From contig JACGWO010000006.1 of the NCBI GenBank assembly GCA_034509735.1, positions 7,393,001 to 7,457,000 of the forward strand: DNA of 64,000 nucleotides. The letters are read 5' to 3'. The stretch is from Sesamum alatum. Taxonomy: Eukaryota; Streptophyta; Magnoliopsida; Lamiales; Pedaliaceae. How positions within the stretch are numbered: the stretch's first letter is position 1; each line of letters begins with the position of its first letter. Below the pieces are notes generated by a model. The model worked only from the letters and a program-made list of their open reading frames with translations, was not told the origin of the DNA and searched no databases. Shown piece by piece: positions 1 to 11,246 of the stretch. The translations under genes were made by a program, and so were the position numbers.

Positions 1-162
1 GAAGGATGTCTTTTTTGGTTTATGTAATGCATCGGCCACTTTCAGAGATGCGGATGATGGCTATTTTTTTTTAGCATATTGAAAGTATAATGGAGGTGTT
101 TATGGATGGTATTTTCTGTGTATAACACTGATTTGATGAATACTTGCTTAATCTAATGAAAG

Positions 163-760
163 TTGTTGCAGCGATGCAAGGAAGCAATCTCGTTCTCAAT
201 CGGGAAAAATGTCACTTATGGTAAGAGAAGGGTATTGTGGGCATTTGGTGTGCGAACGACGGTATCAAGGTCGATCGAAGCAAACAATGAAATGATTGAG
301 AAACTACGTCCCCCCCTCACCTTGGTAAAAAGTGTTCAAAGTTTTCTCGATTATGCCGGATTTTACCGGCATTTCATTAAGGACTTTTCTAAGATTGCCA
401 AGCCATTAACTAATTTTGGTCATCAAGGATGTCCTCTTTTTCCAACGATTGCCTTGATGCGTTTAAAAGTTTAAAAAGCGCGCCCTCATCTCAGCACCTA
501 TTATGCAACCCCCTGATTGGTCTATTTCATGTGAAATCATGTGTGACGCAAGTGATTTCTCAGTGGGGGTTGTTCTCGGCCAACAAAAAGAGAATAAGCT
601 ACACGTAATTTATTACGCAAACCGTACTCTTGACAATGCCCAAATGAACTACGCCCACCACTGAAAAGGAATTGCTTGCCATTGTGTTTGCCTTTGATAA
701 ATTTCGTTCATACATCATTGGTTCTAATATGATCGTTTTTATTTAACCATGCAGCTATTA
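163..760 (+). pseudogene. gypsy reverse transcriptase C-terminus and RNase H remnant
   Basis: The open stretch 163-474 encodes the RT thumb signature YAGFYRHFIKDFSKIAKPL. After it, in shifted frames, come RNase H residues: MCDASDFSVGVVLGQ (about 540-590) and YANRTLDNAQMNYA (about 615-660). These two motifs are typical of plant gypsy RNase H. Several frameshifts and stops are present, so no functional polymerase could be made. It continues into the integrase region that follows. Confidence 0.85.
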
Positions 761-959
761 GTTACCTCTTGAGCAAAGAAGTATTGCGAAGCCACGTTTG
801 ATCCGATAGATACTTCTACTCCAAGATTTTGACCTAGAGATACGAGACAGAAGGGAGACAGAAAATGCCATGCGCGGACCATATATCCAGTCTAAGGTTT
901 GAGAACCAAATGGGTAACGAAATTCCAATCGATGACTCTTTTCTTTATGATCATTATTT

Positions 960-1715
960 GCTTTAATGTTCACTGAAGTACCTTGGTATGCTGATTTTGT
1001 GAATTATTTGGCATGTGGCTACCTATCCCCCGATATGACCTTTCATCAGAAAAACAAATTTCTCTCAGACATTCGCTATTTTGTTTAGGACGAACCATAC
1101 CTCTACAAGCATTGCGCTGATGGAGTGTTATGGCGCTGCATACCAATACATGAAATCTGAGATGTCATACATCATCATTCATGTTCATGTGGGGGTCATG
1201 CTAGTAGCTCTAAGACCACTGCTAAAATTTTCCAATCTGGATTTTATTGGTTGACAATGTTTAAAAATGTTCACCAATTTGTGCTTGCATGTGACAACTA
1301 TCAACGAGTTGAAACATCTTGAAACATCATGAAATGCCTTCAAATTACATACTTGAGGTCGAGATCTTTGATGTTTGGAGAATTGATTTCATGGGTCTTT
1401 TTACTCCATCGTTTGGGAATAAGTTTCATTTTTGGTTACCGTAGGCTACGTTTCTAAATGGGTAGAAAGTCATAGAATCCCCCACTAGTGACGCCAAAAC
1501 AGTGATTTAAAACTTTTCAAAAAAAAATCATTTTTTCACGTTTTTTTGTAGAACTGTGATTAGTGAAAGGACGTTCTCAGTTTATTGAAAAACAATTTGA
1601 AATCCTCCTCAAGAAATTCAGGGTCGTCCATAAAATTTCCACCTCATAGCATCCCCAAACAAGTGGAAAGTCGAAGTGTCGAACCGGAAAATCAAGGCTA
1701 TTTTGGAAAAAAAAT
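960..1715 (+). pseudogene. gypsy integrase, zinc-binding and core, interrupted
   Basis: Translation in drifting frames reads WYADFVNYLACGYLSPD (about 985), then FVxDEPYLYKHCADGVLWRC (about 1080-1140), a histidine-rich HHH..CGGHASSSKTTAK block and ACDNYQR, the usual zinc-binding integrase linker. The core follows with HPQTSG and EVSNRKIKAILEK near 1645-1710. The reading then stops abruptly where the solo-LTR-like insert begins. The rest of the integrase resumes at about 3752. A stretch expected between the two halves is missing, so the insertion was accompanied or followed by a deletion. Confidence 0.8.
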
Positions 1716-1723
1716 ATTAGTTT

Positions 1724-3746
1724 TGTATAGGCCCCGAGACGTCAAACGCAACGAAAATTAGGATCTAAATTACAATACAATATTGTAATTAACGATCAAA
1801 TCGCCCATCTCGTTGCTACTATGACACAGATCTCACGGATAAAGGAGTCAATTAAATAGTTTAGAATATCAGTCTAGGTGTCTGTCGGTTGATGTAGATG
1901 ATGTGAACGTTCTCAAGAACGATCACCATCCAAGCAATAGATAGAAAACGGCTACCAGTCCTTCGATACGGTGAAATCTGTCTGATCATTGTTCACGATA
2001 GGAACACATATGTCTTCCCTCTAAAGATAGTCCACACCACCTATGAAGGGATCTCCGATAACCTTATGTTAGTAGGCGTTAGAGGATTTTGATAGATCAA
2101 CAAATTGATCAACGGAGAAGATAAAGAAACTCGTTTTCTTGTCGAGAGTTTTGAACGACAACAAGAGAGCAAAGAGAGCAAAGGATTGTCTACCTTGTAT
2201 ATATCAAAATGAAGCCAAGGCCTTCTATTTATAGAACTCTTTCGAGGAGGCAAAGTTCAACTTGTCTTCTTCTTTTTGCAAAGAGGAAGACAAGTTTGAT
2301 TCTTCTTCTTATAAAAGGGCAAAATTTGTTTTGCCATATTAAGAAAGAAGTTCAACTTTGCTTCTTCATCTTCAAGAAGAGGGGTTCAATTTTGCTTATT
2401 CTTCTTACATAAGGACAAACTTTGTTTGTCATATTAAGAAGAGAAGTTCAACTTTACTTATTCTTCTTACAAAATGACAAACTTGTTTTTTTATATTAAA
2501 AGAAAAGTTCGAGTTTGCTTCTTCATCTTATGAAGACAAATTTCAACTTTTCTTCTTCATCTTCAAGAAGACAAATTCGACTTTGCTTCGTCGTTTTCAA
2601 GAAGACAAGTTCGACTTTGCTTCTTCATAAGAAAACAAATTCAACTTTACTTCTTCGTCTTCAAGAAGACAAGTTCAACTTCGCTTCTTCACAAGAAGAC
2701 AAATTCAATTTTGCTTCTTTATCTTCAGAAAGATAAGTTCAAATTTGCTTCTTCATAAGAAGACAAATTTAACTTGCTTCTTTATCTTCAAGAAGACAAG
2801 TTCAATTTTGCTTTTTCATAAGAAGACAAGTCAACTTTACTTCTTCATAAGAAGACAAATTCAACTTTTCTTCTTCATCTTCTCCATAATTATTCCAATT
2901 AATTATTTCCAAGAATTCCATCATAGATTTATATGTGACCCTTTAGGTTCACTACTCAGCTGGACTTGAACTTGTATCACATAAATATTTTAATTAGCAA
3001 GTTATTTGCATTAGATTAATTAAATCATATCATAATTAATCACCCTCAATTAACTCCTTAATTGGAGGGTACCCGTTACCTTGGGTGGCCACCTAGCAGT
3101 ATCGATGGAACTAGAGAATAGGTGAATCTATATGAACCTGTAAGTTATGAGTTCCATGGAAATACATCCTTCCATCAAGCCAATCTCCCAATCAAAACCT
3201 GGGGCACAAAATTGCAATCGGTTCCCATCTTGGATTTCGATATCTATGTATCAACTGTACACTTTGTGCTACTCATTTATCAATATAGGAAACTCCTTTC
3301 CTATTTGATCAAATACCGTGGCCACGGATTTTGAAGAACACAATATAGCGAACATAGGATATTCTTCATCATCTCATGGTGAGCGACGGATCCTATCTTG
3401 GAACTCAACAACCCCCATGCATACTCTGACTACATCTGCAACATGGTTTTTTAACAACTATAGATGAAACCACATCTGCGTCATACATGATCAAGTCATA
3501 GTCGTTCTATGCACAAGGTTACTATGGAACCTCAAGTCAAAGGGCCACTTAATGCACCATTGTCCTACGGGCCAGTTCAGTGAAATTGATAACTACTTAT
3601 CAAGCACCCACTAAAGTGTGTAGACATCGTACATCATTGTTTATGAAATGCAACAATCATCATATGAACGCATCACTTAGTGCAAGTCTCTAAGGAATCA
3701 TGGTCGATGCCCCATTTCGATGATTCATTGACTTGATCAAACCATA
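1724..3746 (-). mobile_element. Solo-LTR-like insert, family copy A, inside Athila integrase
   Basis: This 2-kb non-coding block splits the gypsy integrase. Its left part (TGTATAGGCCCCGAGACG onward) and right part (CCGTTACCTTGGGTGGCCA near 3070; CATTTCGATGATTCATTGAC near 3710) align by eye with the insert at 21472-23458, in the same orientation. A third copy lies reversed near 35 kb. Read on the minus strand it has a TATA-like box (complement of 2225-2234) followed by an apparent leader, as an LTR would. No protein domain is seen. Compared with copy B it lacks roughly the last 250 bp at its right end. No convincing target duplication was found. Unknown LTR lineage. Confidence 0.6.
2240..2885. 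repeat. Degenerate minisatellite in solo-LTR copy A
   Basis: About 650 bp of imperfect tandem units of roughly 30-40 bp. They are built from alternations of AAGAAGACAAATTCAACTTT and GCTTCTTCATCTTC, with variable unit length. The array sits just beyond the TATA-like box of the minus-oriented LTR, inside its U3. The related insert at 21472-23458 does not contain it, so it expanded in this copy or sublineage. Apparent ORFs here are just read-through of the repeat. Confidence 0.85.
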
Positions 3747-3751
3747 AATAT

Positions 3752-4183
3752 TGAAAAACCTTGCCACCTACCCATTGAACTTGAGCATAGGGCTTTTTGG
3801 GCAATAAAAAAATAATTAACTTCAAATCAGCGGGTGAGAGACGAAGTCTTCAATTGAGTGAACTTAACGAGCTAAGGTTAGATGCATATAGTAGTGCCAA
3901 ACTCTACAAGGAACGCATGAAAAAGTGACACAACCAATGCATTCTTCAAAGGAAATTCGAAGACGATGATATTGTTTTGCTATTTAACTCTCGCTTCCGT
4001 CTTTTTCTAGGAAAATTGCACTCACGTTGGCCGGGACCCTTCCATGTTCGTAAGGTTTTTCCTTATGGCGCAATCGAGGTTTGGAGTGAAGCGACGGACG
4101 CATTTAAAGTCAATGGTCAACAGGTAAAACACTACGTTGTCGGAACTCTAATCAAAAAGGGGGGGCAATTTGCAGCTCCGTGA
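3752..4183 (+). pseudogene. gypsy integrase C-terminal remnant
   Basis: Resumes the integrase after the insert. CHLPIELEHRAFWAIKK (about 3762-3815) is the diagnostic plant gypsy motif, followed by RLQLSELNELRLDAY-like sequence. The open frame 3977-4183 contains FLGKLHSRWPGPFHVRKVFPYG, the GPY/F-type integrase tail, and ends with VNGQQVKHYV, which matches Athila pol termini. A TGA near 3926 and local frame changes break the frame. Confidence 0.85.
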
Positions 4184-4359
4184 CCCACCTGCTTGAACCC
4201 CCGCAACAAAGTCGAGCTAACGACTTAGAATAAAGCGTTGCTCATGAGCAACCTGAGTCCTTTCTATCTCTACTTTTCCTATTTTTATCATTATTTATCT
4301 TAATTTTATCTTAATTTCTTTTCTTATTATCCTCTATAATTCTATTTGTTCCATGATAT

Positions 4360-4640
4360 TGCTCTATATCTCTGCAGATTTTTCCGAACAGCAACGGGGG
4401 ACAACACATTCCGAGAACACGCACCATGTTAGACAACATGATTGTGCTATATCGGCGTCGAAATTTCTAAAAAACACACCGAAGCGTGTTCTTGTAACAC
4501 GATCGTGTTTTGTCAGCATCTTCAAAAGAAAAAAAAACCGAGAAGAACATGGGCCTAACCATGTTGCGGAACTTCCAAATTTTAAAAAACCCAAAACGGT
4601 CGTGTTTTAGTCACCCAAACCACAAAACTCACATCCCTCT
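4360..4640 (+). repeat. Palindromic ACACGATCGTGT-type motif cluster, gypsy spacer
   Basis: In the spacer between pol and the downstream ORF are repeated self-complementary short motifs: AACACGATCGTGTTTT at about 4495, AAACGGTCGTGTTTT at about 4595, and degenerate relatives (AACACGCACCATGTT, ACATGATTGTGC, GAAGCGTGTTCTTGTAACACG). The same motif type recurs in this element's LTR (7258-7435) and in the unrelated LINE (19348-19515 and 25256-25348). Function unknown. Confidence 0.7.
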
Positions 4641-4749
4641 CCTTTTTCTCTCTCAAATTCATCAGGAAACACAAAAAAATTGCAAAAATTCTCCAATTGT
4701 TCAATTACCCATTACTTGGGCTCTCCAAAACTACAATTTTTTTTTATTT

Positions 4750-5970
4750 TCAATGGTCATATCTTCCCACATGGCACCAAAGAGAACAAGGACGAGTGAT
4801 GGATCTTCTTTCCAAGCACAACACGACACTCAACACGGGGCTCGCCAACCAGCAACCTGCTATTTGCAGTTCACGAACATCGCGCATCGTAGCAGGCATG
4901 AAGGTCTTTGTTCTCGTACTATTACCAACACCCGTTACATTGACAATGAAGTTCTTGATGTGCTTGGAATATTTGATGACGTTCAATATATATTTGCTAG
5001 ACTAGGATGACATGATTTTATGTTTACTAGATGGCTCACATATCCTAGGCTTGTTCTTAAGTTTTTGAGTACGTTGCAAGTTGAGGGGATCTTGTCCGTT
5101 CCCTATATCACTGCTGGTCGTATTATATGTCGATTAATGAACACAGAAGTCCATATGGCCCTTGCTGATTTTAATAAAACCTTTGGTTTGCCAATTGGGG
5201 GAGAACGACAGAAACCCAATGTATTTTGGTATGATTTGACTAGGCACATCGTACGATGCAACCCGCTCTAGATTGTCCGCCATTATCAACCCCTATTTTC
5301 GTTATTTGCATCGCGCTCTTGCACACACTCTATTTGGTCAGGGTGATAGTGAGGGCGCCGTACGTCGTTCTGAATTATTGGTCTTGTGGGCTATGGTTAA
5401 TGACTTTCCCATTGATACCGGTTCGTTTTTGGTTCGTCAATTTTCTAAAATTGTTAACTTTGAATCGAGCGCCATAGTACTTGGGGGATTCGTTACACCC
5501 ATTGCTTTGAGGTTTGGTATTTCATAGGGGCTTGAAGAAGCCAAAGGCAGAAATCGGGTCGACCTCGCCACTTGCCAAGCCATGAAAATGATCACGAGAA
5601 TGGGAGACCACTACCATCTGCTCCTCCCTGACCCTAGCCATTCTCCCGTTGCCTGACCCTGCCCGTCTCACCATCCAGATTCGAGAAAACTGGTAGCTGC
5701 AAGAACCATCCAAAGATGCCGAGCACGACGACCGTCCAACTCTACCACCACCCGCCCACTCTCACGCGGTCGGGTCGTCTCATGGACCTCAGCCCGATGC
5801 CTCTATCGCTGACACATTACAGCGGATCCTCGATCAGCAGCAACATCTCCTCGACGGTCAAATAGAGTCCGTGAACAGCAAACACGATTGCAAGACACCG
5901 TCAACAACATGGCCCATGTCCTCCAAGGCATGCACGATTGGTTCATGACACAACGCCACTTTCCCCCTCC
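4750..5970 (+). pseudogene. ATHILA ORF (post-pol, env position) remnant
   Basis: A conceptual protein starts near the methionine at 4753 or 4771. It runs through one in-frame TGA at 5008-5010 to the TAG at 5269-5271, then continues in another frame from about 5262 (SAIINPYFRYLHRALAHTLF, then SELLVLWAMVNDF) to 5527, and further in pieces to about 5970 (NNMAHVLQGMHDWF). The FTRWLTYPRLVLKFLSTL segment and the later layout resemble the ATHILA ORF-1 family found downstream of pol in Athila elements. In the family its role is unproven and it is often compared with env because of position. This copy has a stop and at least one frameshift. Confidence 0.7.
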
Positions 5971-5974
5971 TCAA

Positions 5975-7061
5975 TGATTCGGTATGTGTTTCCCCACTTC
6001 TATTTTTACATTGAGGACAATGTTGTGTTTAAGTTTGGGAGAGTTGCCGAAATTTTTATGTGCTACGCGTATTATTTCTTTTTATGTTATTTTGCTGCTT
6101 TTATTTTCAATTCACGTTATGGAACATATGACCCTTTAATGATGCATGTGCCTAATTTGGACAAATGAATGTGATTTAGGTGGTCATAGGATTAAAGGCT
6201 GCATAATTGCGTTATTATGTGATTGTTGCTTAGATTTGTTGTGAAGTAGTTGGGTTCTAACACCACATACTTTTGATCGTTTTGGAAAGGGATTGAATTT
6301 TCTTGTCTTGCATTAAACCGTAGTGTTTCTGTTGAAGTTATTTCATTTTTTAAACCCCACCTGATCGAGCTCTTCATCCTACTAAAGTATACATATACCC
6401 TTCAATGTTGATGAAAAGAAAAAAAAGAAAATGGAAGAAGGAAAAGAAAAGAAACAAAAAGAGGACACAATGCACCTACTCTGCTGACTCCGGTTGTTTA
6501 GTAATCGGGTGACTTCATCACAAATGTTGTCATTCGCGTAAAACGGCGACTAGGGTCATGAGTATACAAAACACTTTAGGAAATGTTTTTGGTTGAGTAA
6601 CCGGTTGACTCATCACAAATATTGTCATTCATGTAAAATGCCAAAGTACGACCTAAAGAACGCGGTCACTCAACTTGAAAAGAAAACAAAAACAAAGAGA
6701 GAGCTACCAAAAGTGGGGACGTTTGTACCTGGGTAGAAAGAAGTGAGAAAGGGCATTGTATTGAAATGATGGCATGACGACATTAGAGACCTATAGGTTT
6801 AGTGGAGACTTGACCACTCTGTTCTCTGTAGAGCGAAATGAAGTGTTGCGGTGTGATCAACCTTATACTCTCGTTAAAACGAGTTAACTTTCACATAATA
6901 TGTCAGTGTGTTTGTATTTGAGACTATATACCTCTACGCCATGCTTGTTATTATGAATTGTTGCCACAATGTTGAGAAGGCGAGTTCTGCACTTTTTCAA
7001 GGTCATTGACTATGGACTTTTGTTGCTTGGGGACAAGCAAACGTTTAAGTTTGGGGGACTT
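5975..7061 (+). other. Athila 3' untranslated region and polypurine tract
   Basis: Non-coding stretch between the ATHILA ORF and the LTR. It contains the phrase ACATTGAGGACAATG followed by AAGTTTGGGAG (about 6009-6043), and again GGGGACAAGCAAACG followed by AAGTTTGGGGGACT (about 7030-7060). The second, purine-rich copy lies directly before the LTR and is the likely plus-strand primer. Two related segments of about 60 bp (about 6490-6550 and 6590-6650, sharing TCATCACAAATNTTGTCATTC) form an imperfect duplication. No gene is seen. Confidence 0.65.
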
Positions 7062-7784
7062 TGATAAGTGGGAATCTTACGTATTTGTCAAGAGAAAATA
7101 CATGAACTTTTTCGTCCTTTTGAGCAGGGTCTCGTATAATTTAATGTCTTTCAAGCTCAATTCTTCGTTGGATACTTCTTTTGGTTGTTTTTCCTTTTTC
7201 AAGCATAATATAGGAGCAAGGTGGATTGAACAACGCGAACTCAGCCATTTTTGAAAAAACACGGCCATGCCGTGTCCCTGTAACATGACCGTGTCCCCAT
7301 ATTCAATTACCAGCCAAGATTCCCGAAAAGAACACGATCTGACCGTGTTAAACTACACGACTGTGTCGGAGAATGTTGTGTATCACACGAGAACACGGTC
7401 TGCCCGTGTTTCCCTTACACGGGTGTGTTCTGCTATCTGGAACAGAATTTCACGAGATTTTCTTCCCTTTAAATCCACCATGACTATAAAAGGGGGGGAT
7501 GATGGATGCGAATAAGGGGGATAGAAACACATATAAAAGCTTCAAAGAGATACGAAAAAGTCGTAGAAGTATCAAGCCGACTAGTACGATCGGATTACAG
7601 TTCTTCTTAATCCTTTCTTCTTTTTAGCACTTTGCTTGATGTATTCCATAGAATATTTATTCTGTTTTTTCGTTAATATTATGGCTGAGTAGAATCCTTG
7701 TCCTGGAATGATGTTGAACCATTTGATAGATTAATGAAATCGTTCTAGTTTTGTTTTCCTATCTCATCTCGGTCTGACTAATCA
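7062..7784 (+). repeat. Athila 3' LTR
   Basis: Starts with TGATAAGTGGG immediately after the polypurine tract and ends about ACTAATCA, where LINE sequence begins. A TATA box (TATAAAA, 7485-7491) is followed about 200 bp later by ATTAATGAAATCGTTCTAG, a phrase familiar from Athila LTR ends. The U3 holds three pairs of palindromic ACACGG..CCGTGT motifs (7258-7435). The 5' LTR is not in the window, so the ends cannot be confirmed by pairwise comparison. Confidence 0.7.
7485..7491 (+). promoter_or_regulatory. TATA box in Athila LTR
   Basis: TATAAAA followed by a G-run, inside the LTR and downstream of the palindromic motif cluster. The position is that expected for the core promoter separating U3 from R. 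Confidence 0.6.
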
Positions 7785-8130
7785 AAATTTGATAATCACA
7801 ATAGTCCCTGTGAGATTGACATATTGAGTACTATACGATAAACCGTGCACTTGCAGTTTGGGCTCATCATTGAATAAATATGATGTTTGGAGAAAGACTG
7901 AATAGTAACCGCTATGGACTTCTTCCACAAAATGGCAGTCATCCATTTCTTCCTTGTACCTCAATAGAAAATTTGAACATATCTATTTTCTGATGAAGAT
8001 CTTCCATTTCCTTTGTTTTAAAATTTGTTTCCATAAGATACACAATCTCGGGGTTACGGGCTTGTAAGAGACCATGAACTGTCCAAGGCCCTTGAGCCCC
8101 TGGCAGTTCCATGCTAAGACGATCATTGCT
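7785..8130 (-). pseudogene. LINE endonuclease N-terminus, truncated
   Basis: The reverse complement from about 8125 reads MIVLAWNCQGLKG, the standard start of a plant LINE endonuclease. It continues in a shifted frame as GPWTVHGLLQARNPEIVYLMET, then NFKTKEMEDL. This includes the asparagine and glutamate that coordinate metal in this family (WNCQG and LMET). Catalytic residues further downstream are lost because the element stops at the Athila LTR boundary. Confidence 0.8.
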
Positions 8131-8599
8131 GGAGACTGCAGGCTAGTAAGAGAGGTTCATCATCCTCACTCGGTTCATCAACAAATATGTCTGAAACCTT
8201 TGATACAATATCTGCTTAGGTAGGGTTTGATGGGTTTGGCTTTTGCTTTTTGGAAATATAGTTACTTTTTCTAGATGGAGAAGGTCGGGGTTGGGTTTTT
8301 TTCTGAGAGGTGTGTTTGGTGGATTTTTAGGTAGTTGGATTTGGTGCAGTGGAGATGATCATAGGTATTTTTGAGATGTTTATAAGTGGGGTGAGTGGGG
8401 CACGGGATATGGGGGATGATTCTGCATGGTGAGATAGGACAAAGGAATTTGTGGAGTAAGTGATTAGGTGATTTATGATGGATGATTGAGGATGGTGGAT
8501 ATAAGGTTCTGGTATATTTGGCCAGGAGGGTTTAGGTGTGGTGGAAGGGGTGGTGGGCTTGAGGTGTATGGAGTTGTTGCATGTGTGATGGGAGATGTG

Positions 8600-9541
8600 T
8601 CTGCTAGTTGAGTGTTGTTCACTCTTGCATAAGCTTATTGAGATTGTGCATGAGTGTCCTGGAAGCTTCCAAAAATTTGGGCACCACGGATCGGAGTAGA
8701 ACGTGTGCTAGAGCCTGCGGATGGAACCTTCGAAATGAAAATAGGTCGACCAATCTTAGTACTATTCTCATTCGTTGAAATAGGAGATGTTCGATGTCTC
8801 ATAGTGCTAGGGTTTACCGCTCTGAGCCAGTTTTCGTATGGGGTATTGTCGCCCTGGGTTGACGAATTCTTCCTCCAACTGGTTCTCACAGACACACGAT
8901 AGATGCCCTAGTCGCCCGCACAAGTAACAGAAGTTCGATATTCTTTCGGATGTGAAAAATACTAGAATCCCATCCCCGTGTGTTGGCTTCATCTTTCGAA
9001 CTCGTTTCAACGGATTATTTACATTGAGGCCCACCTGGATCCGCATTAAAGAACCCCCAAAGGCTATTGGATCCCTCCATGTCAACATCATGAAATCTCC
9101 CAAGCTGATTTCCAATAAATTCCGTAACGCCCTTATTCATTCGTTCGATCGGTAGCTCAATGCACATGCACGTAGAAATCTATCCAATTCAAATCCTCAA
9201 GTAACGGGTTCTCTACATCGTTGACCATATTGAGAATCAAAAGTATTTTCTCGTAAGACCTCCAAAACCTTTTTACAATCAATCGGGTGCTCAAAATGAA
9301 ACAAGATCTTGTTACTCTCAATCATCTTTATCTCCATTTTCCTAATCTTGTTAAAAGATGTTGTAAGGGTTTTACGCATGGCCTCAATATGAAAATTTTT
9401 CGTGGAAAGAATTCTCCGCACCAAGTATAAACCCTCTAACTCAGATTCACTCGGCCACAACCCAAGCGGAATCACTACATCACTGTCCTCTTCCCCCGTG
9501 ATTGTCAAAGCACGATCCAGGTTTGATAGATCAACATCCAT
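8600..9541 (-). pseudogene. LINE ORF1: DUF4283 and CCHC zinc knuckle
   Basis: The N-terminal part (9541-9197) has the DUF4283-like pattern LYLVRRILSTKNFHIEAM..., then KILFHFEHPIDCKKVLE. After a frameshift, 9115-8807 carries CYLCGRLGHLSCVC, a C-x2-C-x4-H-x4-C zinc knuckle, followed in another frame by YENWLRA, the motif usually just after this knuckle in plant LINE ORF1. The family is thought to bind element RNA. At least two frameshifts make it non-functional. Confidence 0.8.
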
Positions 9542-9619
9542 CGAAATAGATCTGTACTATGGAATATCATTGTGTCTCGTAGAGTAGAATCGGGGATGCG
9601 TCGCAAGAACCAAACCTGC

Positions 9620-9899
9620 ACCCGTACCTGTAGAAGGCAAATTACACAGAAAAATCAATCAGACAGTAGGAAAAAATAGGTAAAGGAACCACAGGCAAAA
9701 CACAGTAGAGGATCGCAAGAAAAACGAAAACAAAAAAGTGTAAACTAGGGTTTGAGTACACAAAACAAACAGGAAAAAAAAAAGATGAAAAAAGGAGAAA
9801 GCACATAAGCCTGCGGATTTTTAGTTAGTTTCATTAAAGAAATCAAATTTCTATTTTCATAACATAAATTTCATAAAAAAAATAAAATTAAATTGACTC
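9620..9899 (-). other. LINE 5' flank, low-complexity A-rich
   Basis: A/G-rich sequence upstream of the LINE ORF1 start on the minus strand. It is likely the LINE 5' untranslated region or older flanking DNA. No ORF, promoter motif or repeat could be assigned. Confidence 0.3.
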
Positions 9900-10535
9900 T
9901 GTTGAGTCTGTCCGTTAAGGATCAGGCCCAAGTGGTCCAGATGGAGTGGCCCAAGTGACCTAGAAATATCTCAACCCAAATTTCTAGCGAAAACCCCAAC
10001 AGGGCAGCCCGGCATATCTTGAGCCAAAGCGTGGATAAAGACACATGATTGCGCTCCAAAAAGCCACGTGGGTTGAAAAGTTGTTGCTAACTCAACCTAA
10101 AAGGAGATAAGCGATAGACATTATTCCTAAATCTCTTAGGAGGCATGTCAGCGTAAGAGTAAGGAAATGGATAGGCATTATCCTTAAAACCTGTTTAGAA
10201 CATGTGTCAACATAAGAGTGAAAATAGGGATTCTCTCCTAGCCAAAATCTAACCGCCTGCCTGAAACATTGCGGATCCTTCCTGGAGCTAGGTAGATCTA
10301 TCCTACCGACTCCCAAGAATTGGAGATCCGATCTTGTCATTTCTTATTCACCGTGTGCTTGTAAATAGCAAGCTCCCACTCAGTTTTTGGTAACTTGAAT
10401 GCACACCTAAACTGCATTATGCTATTTTTATAGTTCTATTTTATTATTTTCTCACTCTTGATCTACTACTAATTCGGGCATCGGAGTGATATTTTGCAGG
10501 TTCCATTAAAGCTTGCAAAAGCCCAAAAGATCATA
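9900..10535 (+). repeat. Probable solo LTR of a Tat-like gypsy element
   Basis: Begins TGTTGAGTCTGTCCG and ends near AAAAGCCCA. It includes a TATA-like GTAAATAGCAAGC and the phrase AATTCGGGCATCGGAGTGAT followed by TTTTGCAGGT, which I recognise from the U5 end of Tat-group LTRs. No partner LTR or internal domain is adjacent, so it is read as a solo LTR. Boundaries are approximate and no target duplication was confirmed. Confidence 0.45.
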
Positions 10536-10931
10536 CTCACTCTATTAAATTCAAGCATTTTTTCTCACATCAAATATAAATAATAGAAAATTTTTCATAT
10601 ATTTATTAACAAAGTATTGGTCAAAATTGAACTTTTAATCATTATTTGACAATTTCTGTTCATGTATTCGGCTTAATATGTAGTGAAAGAAATTTTATTT
10701 AGTACAACATAAATAAATATGATAATTGTACTAATTTATAGTAATAGACAAACAGTTTAGACAAAGTAAAAATAAAAACCAAACATCTCTTAGAGGATGA
10801 GGCGAGTGTTCAAATTGGCACGCATTAGTTATTTATTGGATGAATTATGTTAGACAATATCTGAAGTTAGATTTAGTTGCACAATACTCCACACTCTTTG
10901 TAAAATTATAAGTCCATCCTTTGAAAAGGTG
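10536..10931. other. AT-rich spacer, nothing recognised
   Basis: About 400 bp of AT-rich sequence between the probable solo LTR and the long inverted-repeat element. No ORF, RNA gene or repeat could be supported. Confidence 0.4.
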
Positions 10932-11180
10932 TTAGGAAAAATTATTTTTTTGGTCCGCTAAGTTTACCCAATATTAGATTTAGTCCTATAACTATGCCCT
11001 TTGTTTATTTAGTCCAGTAAGTTACAAAATTGATGACATTTAGTCCAATTTAGGGTTTTTAATAAATTTTCCGACATGTATTGCCGGAATTTGCCACGTG
11101 TACACCGGAATTTCCAACTAGGCGAGAAATTGATAATGTGGTGGTGACGTGGCACACACATGAGTGATTAATATTTTTTT

Positions 11181-11246
11181 GTTGCACATGGAATTTGAAC
11201 TTGGATCTCTCAAAACAATAAATGCTTCTTTTACCACTTGGGCAAC
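11181..11246 (-). other. tRNA-like sequence in left arm
   Basis: Reverse complement begins GTTGCCCAAGTGGTAAAAG (A-box-like) and contains AAGTTCAAATTCC (B-box-like), ending GTGCAAC. It is the diverged mirror of the right-arm copy; its acceptor-stem pairing is less complete. It may be a pol III promoter relic rather than a tRNA gene. Confidence 0.45.

Larger units (their letters stand above)
1..7784 (+). mobile_element. Athila-like Ty3/gypsy retrotransposon, decayed, 5' end outside window
   Basis: Conceptual translation of the plus strand gives, in order, the end of reverse transcriptase, RNase H, zinc-binding and core integrase, integrase C-terminus, an ATHILA-type ORF downstream of pol, a polypurine tract and a 3' LTR. 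This order is that of Athila-lineage Ty3/gypsy elements. Every domain has stops and frameshifts, so it is a fossil. A separate 2-kb insert (1724-3746) splits the integrase. The 5' LTR, gag, protease and most of RT would lie left of the window. On the right the LTR abuts a minus-strand LINE cut off mid-endonuclease, so the gypsy element probably inserted into that LINE. Confidence 0.85.
7785..9620 (-). mobile_element. LINE (non-LTR retrotransposon) 5' part, truncated
   Basis: On the minus strand this stretch encodes a DUF4283/zinc-knuckle ORF1 (9541 down to about 8600), a low-complexity linker, and the first part of an AP-type endonuclease (about 8125 down to 7785). It ends abruptly at the Athila LTR. 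LINEs usually lose their 5' end; here the 3' half (rest of EN, RT) is missing, which fits disruption by the Athila insertion. The missing half should lie left of this window, beyond the Athila 5' LTR. Confidence 0.75.

Noticed and set aside
2209..2969. Phe/Leu/Ser-rich ORFs at 2209-2412, 2515-2736 and 2745-2969 as a repeat protein
   Set aside because: They are frame-independent read-through of a minisatellite in an LTR.
4750..5970. A working retroviral-type envelope gene
   Set aside because: The region holds stop codons and a frameshift, and I see no signal peptide, cleavage site or membrane anchor. It is only in the env position of Athila elements.
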